Positions 8,768 through 18,004 of a stretch of DNA of 64,000 nt are shown here, in pieces; position 1 is the first letter of the stretch; the number at the start of each line of letters is the position of its first letter. The stretch comes from JADCRZ01 sp031399065 (GTDB lineage Bacteria; Bacteroidota; Bacteroidia; Chitinophagales; Chitinophagaceae). The notes beneath the pieces are model-generated. The model made no database searches and was not told the origin of the DNA. It saw only the letters and a list, made by a program, of their open reading frames with translations. The DNA is taken from the NCBI GenBank assembly GCA_031399065.1, contig JANNOM010000113.1:14957-78956 (forward strand), written 5' to 3'. Made by a program: the position numbers and the translations under genes.

Positions 8768-10267
8768 TTATTCCCTGGATAAAAAACGCTTTAGTTCGTC
8801 GGCAATTTTACGATCGTTGCTCAGGCGGGGCACTTTATTCTGCCCTCCCAATTTGCCGATGCTCTTCATATAGTCGATAAACCCATTTTTTTGTACCGGC
8901 AATATATGTAAAGGTTGTAGAATATTGCCCGTGATAAGGTCGTCGTAATAAATATTCTTCTCCCGAAGCAGGCTATCTACTTTCAGGGCAAAGCGCTTCA
9001 TGTCTTCCGGGTTATTGTCAAACTCCACAAACCATTCGTGATAGCTTTTCCCCTGTCCCTGCTCTATCATCGGTGCCACGGTAAATTCTGTAATCTGCAC
9101 CCCTTCTTCTTCGGCGGCTTTCATCAGGCTGTATTCTACTTCTTCGCCGATAACGTGTTCACCAAAGGCAGAAATAAAATGTTTAATCCGTCCGGTTACT
9201 ACGATACGGTAAGGATTAAGGGATACAAATTTAACGGTATCTCCGATATTATAAGCCCATAGCCCGGCATTATTGCTGATAATAAGGGCGTAGTTTTCTC
9301 CTTCTTTTACGTCTTTGAGGCAAATGCGGGGAGGGTCCGGTACCGAGATACTACCAGCCGGTATGAATTCGAAGAATATTCCGCTATCGGTATTTAATAA
9401 AAGTCCTTCTTCCTGCCGCGAATCCTGGAAGGCGAAAAAGCCTTCGGATGCGGGGAAAGTCTCCACCGTATCTATTTTTTTTCCTATGCTATCAAAAAGT
9501 TTTGCCTTGTACGGTTCAAAATTGACGCCACCATGCACCATTACGGAAAAAGCAGGAAAGAGGTCTTTGATCTTTTTATTACTTACCTGCATCAGCCGGT
9601 CGAAGTACATCTGCACCCACGGCGGTATGCCGCTTATAAGCGACATATCCTTATTGATGGTCTCCTCCACGATCTTATCCAGTTTGGTTTCCCAGTCGTC
9701 GATGCAATTGGTTTCGTAGGAGGGAAGCTGGTTATTTTTTAAATAGTTAGGAATATGGTGATTAACGATGCCACTGAGCCTGCCTGTAGGTATATCCGCC
9801 ACCCTTTCGAGTACCGGCGATCCTGAAAGGAAAATCATTTTATTATTGGCAAACTGGCTATTGCCGCTTTCGGCCATATAGCAAAGCAGGGCATTTCTTG
9901 CGGTATTGATATGATTGGGAATTGAATCTTTGGTAATGGGGATATACTTAACCCCACTGGTAGTGCCGGAAGTTTTGGCCAGGTAGATGGGGCGGCCTTT
10001 CCAGAGTATATTGTGGCGGCCTTCCTTAATCTGTTCTATGTATTTTTTGTAAGCCTCGTAATCACGTACGGGTATGGCCTGTTTAAAATCCTCATACGAC
10101 CGGATATCCGCAAAATGGTGTTCCTTTCCAAATTGGGTATCTGCCCCGGCTTTTACCAGTTCCTTTAAAATTCGGTTCTGGTCTTCGAGAGCGGTCAGCA
10201 TCCCTTTTTTTACCTTACTATATATATAAGAAGCGAATGGCTTAGCGAAAAACGACTTTAATTTCAT
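8768..10267 (-). CDS. GH3 auxin-responsive promoter family protein (acyl-adenylating enzyme)
   Basis: The 499-residue protein belongs to the GH3 branch of the adenylate-forming superfamily, whose plant members link amino acids to hormone acids. The ATP-binding P-loop-like segment LAKTSGTTSGVKYIPIT (about residues 97-113) is clear, as are the later GLWAYNIGDTVKF and VVTGRIKHFISAFGEHVIGEEVE motifs near the hinge to the C-terminal domain. Length matches bacterial GH3 proteins. Bacterial substrates are mostly unknown. It follows the FucP-type transporter gene by 78 bases on the same strand, and the two may be cotranscribed. Confidence 0.88.
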   Translation of the reverse strand: MKLKSFFAKPFASYIYSKVKKGMLTALEDQNRILKELVKAGADTQFGKEHHFADIRSYEDFKQAIPVRDYEAYKKYIEQIKEGRHNILWKGRPIYLAKTSGTTSGVKYIPITKDSIPNHINTARNALLCYMAESGNSQFANNKMIFLSGSPVLERVADIPTGRLSGIVNHHIPNYLKNNQLPSYETNCIDDWETKLDKIVEETINKDMSLISGIPPWVQMYFDRLMQVSNKKIKDLFPAFSVMVHGGVNFEPYKAKLFDSIGKKIDTVETFPASEGFFAFQDSRQEEGLLLNTDSGIFFEFIPAGSISVPDPPRICLKDVKEGENYALIISNNAGLWAYNIGDTVKFVSLNPYRIVVTGRIKHFISAFGEHVIGEEVEYSLMKAAEEEGVQITEFTVAPMIEQGQGKSYHEWFVEFDNNPEDMKRFALKVDSLLREKNIYYDDLITGNILQPLHILPVQKNGFIDYMKSIGKLGGQNKVPRLSNDRKIADELKRFLSRE

Positions 10268-10345
10268 GATAACGGGATGAAATATTAGGCAAACCTACGG
10301 GAAAAAGCACGCAATTTTTTATCACCGATGCAAAGGTCATTCCTA

Positions 10346-11797
10346 TTAATGCCCTGTGCCCTTCGTTTTAACATCATAATCAATACCCTGCCGCTTCAAT
10401 ATCCCCTTGACGCTCGCCGCATAATAAGCCAGGTAAGCGAAGCAGAGCACGCCTACGATATAGCTGTATTGTATTCCCAGCAGGTCGTCTGATGCAACGA
10501 TGCCCTGAAGCCAGCTGATGATACCTCCTCCCATGATCATCATGATCAACAGGCTGCTGCCCTGGTTGGTATGCTTACCGAGCCCGGCAACGGCAAGGGT
10601 AAATATGCATGGCCACAGCGTGCTGCAAAAAAGACCTACGCTGATAAAGGCAAATACGCTGGTAAGGCCCGAAGTGCTCATACCGATCAACAACGCGGTA
10701 ATACCCATCAGCGAAAATATCAGTAACATCCGGGCAGGATTGCCCCTGCTCAGCAGATCGCCGCCGATCATGGCCAGTATCACGAATGCATATACGTAAA
10801 AGGGAGTAATGTCGTGACCGGCAATCGTATTTACGATCAGGAAAACGATGAAAGCAATATAGGGTATTATCAGTTTGAGTATGCGTTGCCACTGTACGTT
10901 TACATTAAATGCACCTACCGCCGCGGCCCAGCGACCGATCATGAGGCTACCCCAGTAAAGGGACACATACGGCGCTATGCGATTGGTAGGTATATCCAAG
11001 CGCGCCTTCATGTATTCCGGCAGATTGCCGGCAGTAGCCACTTCCACTCCTACATATACAAATATGGCGATCATGCCCATCCATAATTGCGGGTAGTTGA
11101 TAGCATAGGCGCGCGAGGCGACCGGTAATATACCATCGGCTTCTTTTTCCGCTACTTCTTCCAGGTCGATTTTGTTAGGTATCGAAGAGAATTTAAAAAT
11201 GGCGGCCACCAGCAGGAAGGCGGCACCTAGTAGCAGGTAAGGTATTTTTACACTTTCTATGCTGGCATCGGAAGAATCGTTGCTCACGCTGCCAAAGATG
11301 GCGTAGTTGACGAGCAGCGGGCCTATAAGTCCGCCAAAATTATTAACTCCCCCCGCCAGGCTTAAGCGTTGCGAGCCGGTTTTAGGGTCACCGGCTATAA
11401 TGGCCAGCGGGTTGGCCGCTATCTGCTGCAGCGAAAATCCGAAAGCCACAATAAATAATCCACTGATCATTAAAAAATAGGATGAGAGGTTAGCGGCAGG
11501 ATAAAACAGCAGGGTGCCCAGCGCAGAGATTACCAGTCCCAGGGCGATCCCGTTTTTATACCCCAGTTTATTCAGAACATCTATTTTAAGTACCCAGGAA
11601 ATGAGCATATATATAATGGAACCTACCGTATACGCGACATAAAATGCCAGAGATACCAACTGACTCTGGGCCTGACTGAGGTTAAACGTCTTTTTAAACA
11701 CCGGGATCAGTATATCGTTGCTGGCGGCCACAAAACCCCAGAAGAAAAATACCGTTACCAGCGTGCCGAATTGTTTCCAGTTGGTCTGTTTGCTCAT
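10346..11797 (-). CDS. FucP-type sugar:proton symporter, major facilitator superfamily
   Basis: The 483-residue protein has twelve predicted membrane helices. It opens with FFFWGFVAASNDILIP, the helix-1 signature of the fucose/galactose/glucose permease (FucP, GGP) group, including the acidic residue used in proton coupling. The GFSLQQIAANPLAIIAG and LAGGVNNFGGLIGPLL segments are also typical. It should import a monosaccharide across the inner membrane. A fucose role is attractive because fucI is present 28 kb away, but the family also covers glucose, galactose and N-acetylglucosamine carriers. Confidence 0.85.
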   Translation of the reverse strand: MSKQTNWKQFGTLVTVFFFWGFVAASNDILIPVFKKTFNLSQAQSQLVSLAFYVAYTVGSIIYMLISWVLKIDVLNKLGYKNGIALGLVISALGTLLFYPAANLSSYFLMISGLFIVAFGFSLQQIAANPLAIIAGDPKTGSQRLSLAGGVNNFGGLIGPLLVNYAIFGSVSNDSSDASIESVKIPYLLLGAAFLLVAAIFKFSSIPNKIDLEEVAEKEADGILPVASRAYAINYPQLWMGMIAIFVYVGVEVATAGNLPEYMKARLDIPTNRIAPYVSLYWGSLMIGRWAAAVGAFNVNVQWQRILKLIIPYIAFIVFLIVNTIAGHDITPFYVYAFVILAMIGGDLLSRGNPARMLLIFSLMGITALLIGMSTSGLTSVFAFISVGLFCSTLWPCIFTLAVAGLGKHTNQGSSLLIMMIMGGGIISWLQGIVASDDLLGIQYSYIVGVLCFAYLAYYAASVKGILKRQGIDYDVKTKGTGH

Positions 11798-11906
11798 ATT
11801 GCAAGTTTGATTAATTGAAAGTGAAAATAGTACAATCTGTAAATACCCATCAATAATTTTAAACTCATGGCGGGGAAATACCGAAATTGCAGCCTAAAAC
11901 GTTACT

Positions 11907-12665
11907 ATGCCCATTATCCTGATTACGGGTGCTTCTTCCGGGTTCGGTGCGGCTACGGCCCGCAAATTTGCCGCACAGGGATACGACCTGATCATTACAG
12001 CACGGAGAGAAGCCAGGCTGAATGCCCTTGCTGAATCTATTCAAAAGGAAAGTACGGTAAAAATATGGCCCCTGGTGTTCGATGTAAAGAACCGGGAAGC
12101 CTGTGAAGCGTCCGTAGCGTCGCTGCCCGAAGCCTGGCGGCAGATAGATATACTGGTGAACAATGCCGGCCTGGCAGCCGGGCGTGCCCCGTTCGACCAG
12201 GCAGCCCCGGACGACTGGGAGGCGATGATCGATACCAATGTAAAAGGTCTTTTATATGTGAGCAGGGCTGTACTACCGTTTATGATCGCACGGAAAAAAG
12301 GCCATATCATCAATATCGGCTCCACCGCCGGCAATGAAGTGTATATTAACGGTAACGTGTATTGCGCTACTAAGTTTGCAGTGGATGCCCTGAGCCAATC
12401 GATGCGTATCGACCTGCTGCCTCATTCCATCAAGGTAACCAATATAAAACCGGGTGCCGCGGAAACCGAATTTTCGCTGGTTCGCTTTAAGGGCGATGCC
12501 TCGAAAGCCTCGCAGGTGTACCAGGGGTTTAAACCGCTGGATGCGGAGGACGTGGCAGGTATCATCTATTATACCGCTACCCTTCCGCCGCACGTATGCA
12601 TTAACGATCTCACGGTAACTCCCCTGGCCCAGGCTACTATGAACTATATGCAGCGGGATGCGTAA
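11907..12665 (+). CDS. short-chain dehydrogenase/reductase (YdfG-like)
   Basis: The 252-residue oxidoreductase has the classical SDR layout: the NADP-binding GASSGFGAATA near the N-terminus with a following TARREARL that favours NADP, the NNAG motif at about residue 91, a catalytic serine in GSTAGNEVY, and the YCATK catalytic pair. The IKPGAAETEFSLVRF segment near residue 190 is characteristic of YdfG/serine-3-dehydrogenase-type enzymes. It reduces or oxidises a small hydroxy compound in the cytoplasm; the substrate is not certain. It diverges from the sugar transporter gene across 109 bases. Confidence 0.88.
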   Translation: MPIILITGASSGFGAATARKFAAQGYDLIITARREARLNALAESIQKESTVKIWPLVFDVKNREACEASVASLPEAWRQIDILVNNAGLAAGRAPFDQAAPDDWEAMIDTNVKGLLYVSRAVLPFMIARKKGHIINIGSTAGNEVYINGNVYCATKFAVDALSQSMRIDLLPHSIKVTNIKPGAAETEFSLVRFKGDASKASQVYQGFKPLDAEDVAGIIYYTATLPPHVCINDLTVTPLAQATMNYMQRDA

Positions 12666-12757
12666 TATATAATAATGTGCAGGATGGAATAATCGCAATT
12701 TCCGGGTTTTCCGGGAAACGGCTCTCCGGTATTTTGCAGCCTTTAAAGAAATTACAC

Positions 12758-13381
12758 ATGGCTACCAGCAGATCATTATCGTTATTCGCAGAAGATCCGG
12801 AACAAAACCTATTACCGTTCGATGGCACCGTTCATTATTACGGCAAAATACTGATGCCGGACGAAGCAGCGCATTATTACAAGGCCCTGCTGAATGGCGT
12901 CGTATGGAAAAATGATGAAGCCATCATTTTTGGGAAACATATTATCACCGCCAGAAAAGTGGCCTGGTATGCCGACACTGCTTATTCCTATACATATTCT
13001 AAAATTACCAGGCATGCCCTTCCCTGGACGGAAGAACTAAAGGCATTAAAAGAGATGGCTGAACAGCATTCAGGAGCCAGTTATAACTCCTGCCTGCTGA
13101 ACCTGTATCACAACGGCAACGAGGGCATGGCCTGGCACAGCGATGATGAAAAAACATTGGGTAAAAACAGCAGTATAGCTTCGCTTAGTTTCGGGGCAGA
13201 GCGAACGTTTTCATTTAAACATAAAAAGACGGGCGTTAAGGTATCGCTGGTACTTGAAAACGGCAGCATGCTCGTAATGAAAGACACCACTCAAACGAAC
13301 TGGCTGCACCGGTTGCCGCCTACCCGTAAGATCGAAACCGCCAGGATCAACCTGACTTTCCGGACCATGATTGGTCAATAA
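12758..13381 (+). CDS. alkB: AlkB-like 2-oxoglutarate/Fe(II)-dependent DNA repair dioxygenase
   Basis: The chosen ATG gives a 207-residue protein; an upstream extension to 12677 adds 27 residues without family resemblance. The iron ligands are visible as H127 and D129 in AWHSDDE and a distal histidine in TNWLHRLP, and the 2-oxoglutarate-binding arginines lie in KIETARINLTFR at the C-terminus. SLSFGAERTFSFKHK is the conserved central strand. The enzyme oxidatively removes alkyl lesions from DNA bases. It begins 92 bases after the SDR gene on the same strand and ends 22 bases before a convergent gene, with only a weak five-pair hairpin (13390-13402) between them. Confidence 0.88.
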   Translation: MATSRSLSLFAEDPEQNLLPFDGTVHYYGKILMPDEAAHYYKALLNGVVWKNDEAIIFGKHIITARKVAWYADTAYSYTYSKITRHALPWTEELKALKEMAEQHSGASYNSCLLNLYHNGNEGMAWHSDDEKTLGKNSSIASLSFGAERTFSFKHKKTGVKVSLVLENGSMLVMKDTTQTNWLHRLPPTRKIETARINLTFRTMIGQ

Positions 13382-13403
13382 GTAGGATGCCTTTTGTAAA
13401 GGT

Positions 13404-16400
13404 TTACTTCTTCTTCTTCAGCAATGAAAGATAAGCCAGCAGATCGCCCATTTCCTGCCCGTTCATCGTTTCATGCAGGGTTTCAGGCATCATGGATTCT
13501 TTCAGCTCGGTTATTTTTTTTACGTCCGAAGTCTTCAGCTTTTGAATACTGCCACCCGGGTATTTAAGTTCAATATCCGTTTCTGTTTTGCTGGCAATTA
13601 TACCGCTCAGCGAGGAGCCGTCTTTCATATCCAGCTGCCAGTTCTCGTACCCGAAACTGATGCCTGAAGATGGATGTACGATGGCATCATACAAACCTTC
13701 CAACGGCAGTTTTGATCCTATCTCCGAAAGCCTGGGGCCAACATCGTACCCTTCTCCGTTCACCTGGTGGCATACATTGCAGCGGGTAACAAACACGGAT
13801 TTTCCATGTTGCGGATCTGCCTTTAGAGCAGCTATGTCCCGGAAGGGTAGTGCTTTTTTACTGGCTGTTGAGAGCGAAGCATTGGGCAGGTATGTTTTCG
13901 CTTTTTCATAAACCGATTTACGCCATGCGCCTTTCAGGGTATTCACCATCGGTTCCATCAGCGCTTCCGGTACTTTCTGCCCGGCTAATAATTGCAGCAC
14001 ACGGTCTTCGCCCGTCTGACTTCTACCCAGCATTTCAGCAGCTTTATTCCGCAGTTGCTGGTGATAACTGGAAGACAGAGCGATACCTTGTATAAAATCA
14101 ACGGTCTCTTTACTGCCTATCCTTCCTACTACATTAATGACGGCAATGGCATCAGCGGTGTCTTTTCCTTTTACGGCTTGTTGTATCAGCGGAAGTCCGC
14201 CCTGCTTGAGCAATATGTCGGCGGCATTTTTCCCCAGTACAGAATCTGGTTTTGCCAATGCGATGGCAAGCAGGTTTTTGTTCTCCGATTTCACTGAATA
14301 CTGACGTACCAGGTCCAGATATTCGGCACTGCCCTGCAGCGCACTTAATACTTCTTTCATGGCCGTAGTGGCAATCTTCGATTTTTTTACCGTAGCGGCG
14401 TCCAGGTGGTTAAGTATCAGTTTATTCAATTCAATATCCGCCTTTTTGTTAGCTGCAATCATATCTAATAAAAGGCGCGATTTAGCTTTACCTGTATTAA
14501 AATCAAATGCCCGGAAATACCTCAATCGGTCTTTAAGACTCACCGTTTCATCTGCCGCCAGTTTGGCAAGAAGCGGCACTGCCTGGTCCGTTCTGGCGCG
14601 CCATACTATATCACGCCCTGCGGCTGTTTGTAAAGGATCGGGATTAATTTCCAGGTAAGCGGTAAAGAAACTGTTCCACTGCCTGTCTGCCCCTATGCCT
14701 AATGCTTCAAGATACCAACGGTCGCTGCCATCGTGCTGATTGGCCAGTTGTGCCCATAGGCTGGCTGCTTCCGCTTCCGGGCGATGCCTGAGTGCCAGTG
14801 CACATTCACGGCGCACCTGCGGGTCTTTATCAGATACTAGTTTACTCACCGAACTGATGATGCCGGTGCCCGATTGCCGGGCGGCACGCAGCGCCATAAT
14901 GCGCATGTCGGGGTTGGTACTGCCAAGGGCTTCATCGATATACTTCGCCCCCCCGGGCATCTTCACCAGCACCCAGAATGCGCGGGCACTCATACGGGGG
15001 TTAGCGGTGGTACGCCATAGCTTTTCAAGACCGGGTACTGCCTGCACTCCCATCGCTTCCAATGCAATAAATGCGTGACGCCTTACCGCGGGGTTGGGAT
15101 TTTGTAAAGCAGCGACTGCGCCGGATACTGTACTGTAATCCTGCGTTGGTACACTGTATATAGAACCTTTAGGTGCTACCCGGTAAATACGGCCTTTTTG
15201 CTGATCGCCCGCCTGGTGGCCTCCCACACCGGGATCGTACCAGTCGGCCACTATCAGAGAGCCATCGGGAGCAATGCAGATATCCGCCGGCCGGAACCAT
15301 TGATCCTGTTCTCCTTTAAGTATATTGATAATGTCTGCCTTGTATCCTGCTTTGTTTTTTTGCACGGCGTACGAGCGTACTACATTCGGTCCGGGGTCTG
15401 CATGAATGATCTGGTTATGGAAGGATGCTGGCAACAGCGACCCTTCATATATCACCATGCCTGTCGGTGAGCCGGCACCCGTTTGCAGCAGGTTGGGAAC
15501 CACTCCGGGATCGTTAAGATGCCAGTGACGAAAAGGGATAGAGTCTTCGCGGTTGGTACGCTGCGTCTGCCAACTGGCGCGGGTTATTTCATCTTTATAT
15601 CCATAATTACCATAATCCATTACATAGTTAATGCGCACTCCTTTGTTGCCATCGTCGTCATTATCACTTTGCCAGATCGTGCCATAACTGTCTACGGCCG
15701 CTTCGTAATTGTTCCGGAAGTTCTGGCCGAGACATTCAACGCCAGATCCGTCCGGGTTACAGCGAAACACCATTCCCTGCTGGTATTTACCAGGACCTAT
15801 CTCATCGCCGTCCTGGTCTTTTACTGTTTTATTAAACTTATCCTTCAAGGTTTTGCCTTCATTGCCAAAATTAAAATACAGCTTGCCATCCGGTCCAAAG
15901 CTAAAGGAATGCATACCATGATCGTGCTGCTCTCCCCCGACGCCCTGGAAAAGTATTTGCTTCCTGTCGGCCTTATCATCACCGTTATCGTCATAAAAAG
16001 ACCATACATAAGGGCTTTGCGAAACGAGTACCTGGTTGCCCAGCACACAAACACCCAGTGGCGCATTGACCTCCGGCCCATGGTAAAATACTTTCGTGGT
16101 ATCGAAGCGTCCGTCACCATTGGTATCTTCCAGTATGATGATACGGTCGCCGCTTTCATTCACCGGGTTGCCGTTAATGCTGGGTCGGTAATTATATGCC
16201 TCCGTGATCCACACCCTTCCGCGTTCGTCCACGTCCATATTGGTAGGATTCTTAAGCATAGGCTCCGTTGCCATAGTGGTTACTTCCAGTCCTTCGGATA
16301 CTACAAGTCCCTTCAGCCCGTTCGCAGCCATGTGTTTTTGGGCTTCCGTTAACGTGTCTGGCTGATTAGCGGGCGGGGATTTACTACCTGGACCATTACA

Positions 16401-16478
16401 TGAAATGAGAAAACCTACGGACAGGGAGAGAATAAATATCTGACTGAAGCATCGGAGAAAACAAGCATCGTTTAACAT
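13404..16478 (-). CDS. PVC-type cytochrome c lipoprotein with propeller and HEAT repeats
   Basis: The 1024-residue exported lipoprotein has a lipobox ending LISC at about residue 27. A beta-propeller of the membrane-bound dehydrogenase type follows (about 60-430, with repeated DGRVWITEAYNYRP, DGRFDTTKVF and DGSLIVADWYDPG motifs), then a long alpha-helical HEAT-like region (about 440-860), then a cytochrome c domain with a single CNVCH haem site at about residue 900. Families of this layout are abundant in Planctomycetes, Verrucomicrobia and Chitinophagaceae. They are thought to oxidise sugars or alcohols and pass electrons to haem. No membrane anchor other than the lipid is seen. The substrate is unknown. 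Confidence 0.88.
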   Translation of the reverse strand: MLNDACFLRCFSQIFILSLSVGFLISCNGPGSKSPPANQPDTLTEAQKHMAANGLKGLVVSEGLEVTTMATEPMLKNPTNMDVDERGRVWITEAYNYRPSINGNPVNESGDRIIILEDTNGDGRFDTTKVFYHGPEVNAPLGVCVLGNQVLVSQSPYVWSFYDDNGDDKADRKQILFQGVGGEQHDHGMHSFSFGPDGKLYFNFGNEGKTLKDKFNKTVKDQDGDEIGPGKYQQGMVFRCNPDGSGVECLGQNFRNNYEAAVDSYGTIWQSDNDDDGNKGVRINYVMDYGNYGYKDEITRASWQTQRTNREDSIPFRHWHLNDPGVVPNLLQTGAGSPTGMVIYEGSLLPASFHNQIIHADPGPNVVRSYAVQKNKAGYKADIINILKGEQDQWFRPADICIAPDGSLIVADWYDPGVGGHQAGDQQKGRIYRVAPKGSIYSVPTQDYSTVSGAVAALQNPNPAVRRHAFIALEAMGVQAVPGLEKLWRTTANPRMSARAFWVLVKMPGGAKYIDEALGSTNPDMRIMALRAARQSGTGIISSVSKLVSDKDPQVRRECALALRHRPEAEAASLWAQLANQHDGSDRWYLEALGIGADRQWNSFFTAYLEINPDPLQTAAGRDIVWRARTDQAVPLLAKLAADETVSLKDRLRYFRAFDFNTGKAKSRLLLDMIAANKKADIELNKLILNHLDAATVKKSKIATTAMKEVLSALQGSAEYLDLVRQYSVKSENKNLLAIALAKPDSVLGKNAADILLKQGGLPLIQQAVKGKDTADAIAVINVVGRIGSKETVDFIQGIALSSSYHQQLRNKAAEMLGRSQTGEDRVLQLLAGQKVPEALMEPMVNTLKGAWRKSVYEKAKTYLPNASLSTASKKALPFRDIAALKADPQHGKSVFVTRCNVCHQVNGEGYDVGPRLSEIGSKLPLEGLYDAIVHPSSGISFGYENWQLDMKDGSSLSGIIASKTETDIELKYPGGSIQKLKTSDVKKITELKESMMPETLHETMNGQEMGDLLAYLSLLKKKK

Positions 16479-16740
16479 TTCTTATAGTTATTTACTTACC
16501 GACTGCTAAATTAAAGAAAAATTAAAAGCAGATAAAGATGTTATTTAGATATCAGTTGCTGTATTGTGAAAAAATGGTAATTAATATAAAAGTGCGCTTT
16601 ATGTACTAGCGAAGGCACCGGGAAGGAGCCTGGAAGAATTAGACATTGGACTGCCTGGCAGCCCCTTTTCCCACGATTTTTTAGGGCTGACTTGAAAATA
16701 ATATTGTTTTTTTGCTTAAATTTAGTAAAACGTCTCCCGG

Positions 16741-17409
16741 ATGATCAAAAAAGACATTTTCGTATTCATCGGCACCCAGGACAACCTGACCTGCTACTAC
16801 AGCAAGGGAAGGGCGATCCTGCGGGCGCGCAGTTCCCTCGATGGGGAGCGGGTGAAGCGGGATCCGGCGTTTAAGGGGTTCCGGCAGAGCGGTCAGCGGC
16901 TGAAGCAGGCTTCTCCGCTGGCGGCGGCCTTGTATGCCCGGATCCCTGCTGGGAAACGGGAATATGCGATGTACCGGATGTTGACCGGGGAAGCACTCCG
17001 GCTGCTGAAGCAGGGTATGGAGGACGCGGAGATCCGGGAGGTGTTGCAGCAAACATACGTACAACCCTTGCTGGCAGCGGAATCCAGGGCTTCCCGGAGA
17101 GAAGCGGCCGATACATCCCGTTCGGCCTTTGCGTACCGTCCGCTGAAAAACGGTGGCACGCTGCGGAGGCGGCAGTCCCGGAAGCGTTTGGAGGTTTCCG
17201 GTAAATGGCCGGTGGATCGTTTGAGTGCCTCCTTCGGAAAGGGACCGGAACGAAAAGCGAGGAAAAGTCCGCCCGGGTTGATCTATCTCGGCCGCCACGA
17301 ACAGGCACCCAAGATGAAATGGTACTTACGGGAAGATATAGACGATATCGTCAGAAGCCGCGGTGAGACGATGGACTGGCGGGACTGGCTTTTTAGCGGC
17401 GATCTTTAA
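16741..17409 (+). CDS. GC-rich conserved protein of unknown function
   Basis: The 222-residue basic protein is not one I can name. It opens with a strand-turn-strand segment (KKDIFVFIGTQDNLTCYYSKG) followed by RARSSLDGERVKRDPAFKGFRQSG, a pattern I recall from unnamed Bacteroidota proteins in which SSL.G.RV..DPAF..TR precedes a helical region. The centre is arginine-rich and the end reads MDWRDWLFSGDL. It has no signal peptide or membrane helix. The gene is clearly richer in G and C than both neighbours, and this leaves two long reverse-strand frames open by chance. It stands alone between the cytochrome gene (divergent) and the exopolysaccharide leader. Confidence 0.6.
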   Translation: MIKKDIFVFIGTQDNLTCYYSKGRAILRARSSLDGERVKRDPAFKGFRQSGQRLKQASPLAAALYARIPAGKREYAMYRMLTGEALRLLKQGMEDAEIREVLQQTYVQPLLAAESRASRREAADTSRSAFAYRPLKNGGTLRRRQSRKRLEVSGKWPVDRLSASFGKGPERKARKSPPGLIYLGRHEQAPKMKWYLREDIDDIVRSRGETMDWRDWLFSGDL

Positions 17410-18004
17410 CACATGGCAGTTGATTTTCCTAATTTACCCGTCAATTTATATTGTATATAAATCAGGTTCGAATATTTTCCGTCTCAACTCACACTATTCA
17501 AGAATAAAAATAGACCTCTTATGCCGGAAATACTGGCATGCTTCAACTAAGCAAGCCTATTCTACTATTCAGTCCCATCTTTTTACCACTGGGTCGGTTA
17601 TCCTACATAACCATTAATTACCTTGTTAATTATGTTATATATTTGAAAGGAATCAAATCGAAAAAATAATAACTGTTAGCATTTAAGATCGATTGGCAAC
17701 TTTTTAGCTACGTGTTCCGGGATCATTTCGCTGATTATCTCAATTATCGTTAATAATAAGTTCATATTGAGCAAAAAAAACTGCTAATAATAATAAAATC
17801 AATCCAGGATAATAATTACCACGTAGTTATTATATATCTTATAAAAGATTTATATCCGATATCTTACATACTAAGAATTACCTCTGACTTATTCGACTAC
17901 ACCTTCAATCTAAGGGAACTTTTCCCTGTTAACTATCCATTCCTTTGAACAATAACTGACTCTTTACTACACCCCAAATCATGTAAATATTTAATTCACC
18001 ACAC
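17410..18004. other. 595-base AT-rich leader region of the exopolysaccharide operon
   Basis: No gene is convincing here. The stretch contains a palindromic hairpin (17596-17612) and, 25 bases later, an exact TAnnTTTG box (TATATTTG at 17638-17645) that lacks a TTG at the expected -33 spacing. The remainder, to the ATG at 18005, is AT-rich and would form a long untranslated leader if transcription starts in the first half, as is usual for polysaccharide operons controlled by UpxY-type antiterminators. Confidence 0.5.
17596..17612 (+). promoter_or_regulatory. hairpin in exopolysaccharide leader, resembles the one before upxY
   Basis: GGTTAT (17596-17601) pairs with ATAACC (17607-17612) across the loop CCTAC. 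A near copy, GGTTAC/GTAACC with loop CCTCCT, lies at 21137-21154 just before upxY. Both are preceded by C and both loops begin CCT. The sixth stem pair is T-A in one copy and C-G in the other, so pairing is kept while sequence changes. Function as an antiterminator recruitment site is an inference. Confidence 0.45.

Noticed and set aside
12677..12757. N-terminal extension of the AlkB-like gene
   Set aside because: The added 27 residues have no family resemblance; the ATG at 12758 fits the known length.
13390..13402. CCTTT-TGT-AAAGG hairpin between convergent alkB and the cytochrome gene as a terminator
   Set aside because: Only five pairs, mostly A-T; too weak to call.
15483..16352. Open frame of 289 codons on the plus strand inside the cytochrome lipoprotein gene
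   Set aside because: It lies opposite the conserved propeller domain, has no recognisable domain and no start context; it is a shadow of the real reverse-strand gene.
16681..17308. Two reverse-strand frames of 205 and 145 codons over the GC-rich gene
   Set aside because: Translations are rich in proline, arginine and serine in the way antisense of GC-rich coding DNA is; the plus frame has a family-like pattern and proper start.
17638..17645. TATATTTG as the exopolysaccharide promoter
   Set aside because: Exact -7 match, but no TTG at 17-23 bases upstream, and a start here would exclude the hairpin at 17596 from the RNA. Left as an unproven candidate and not listed as a separate feature.
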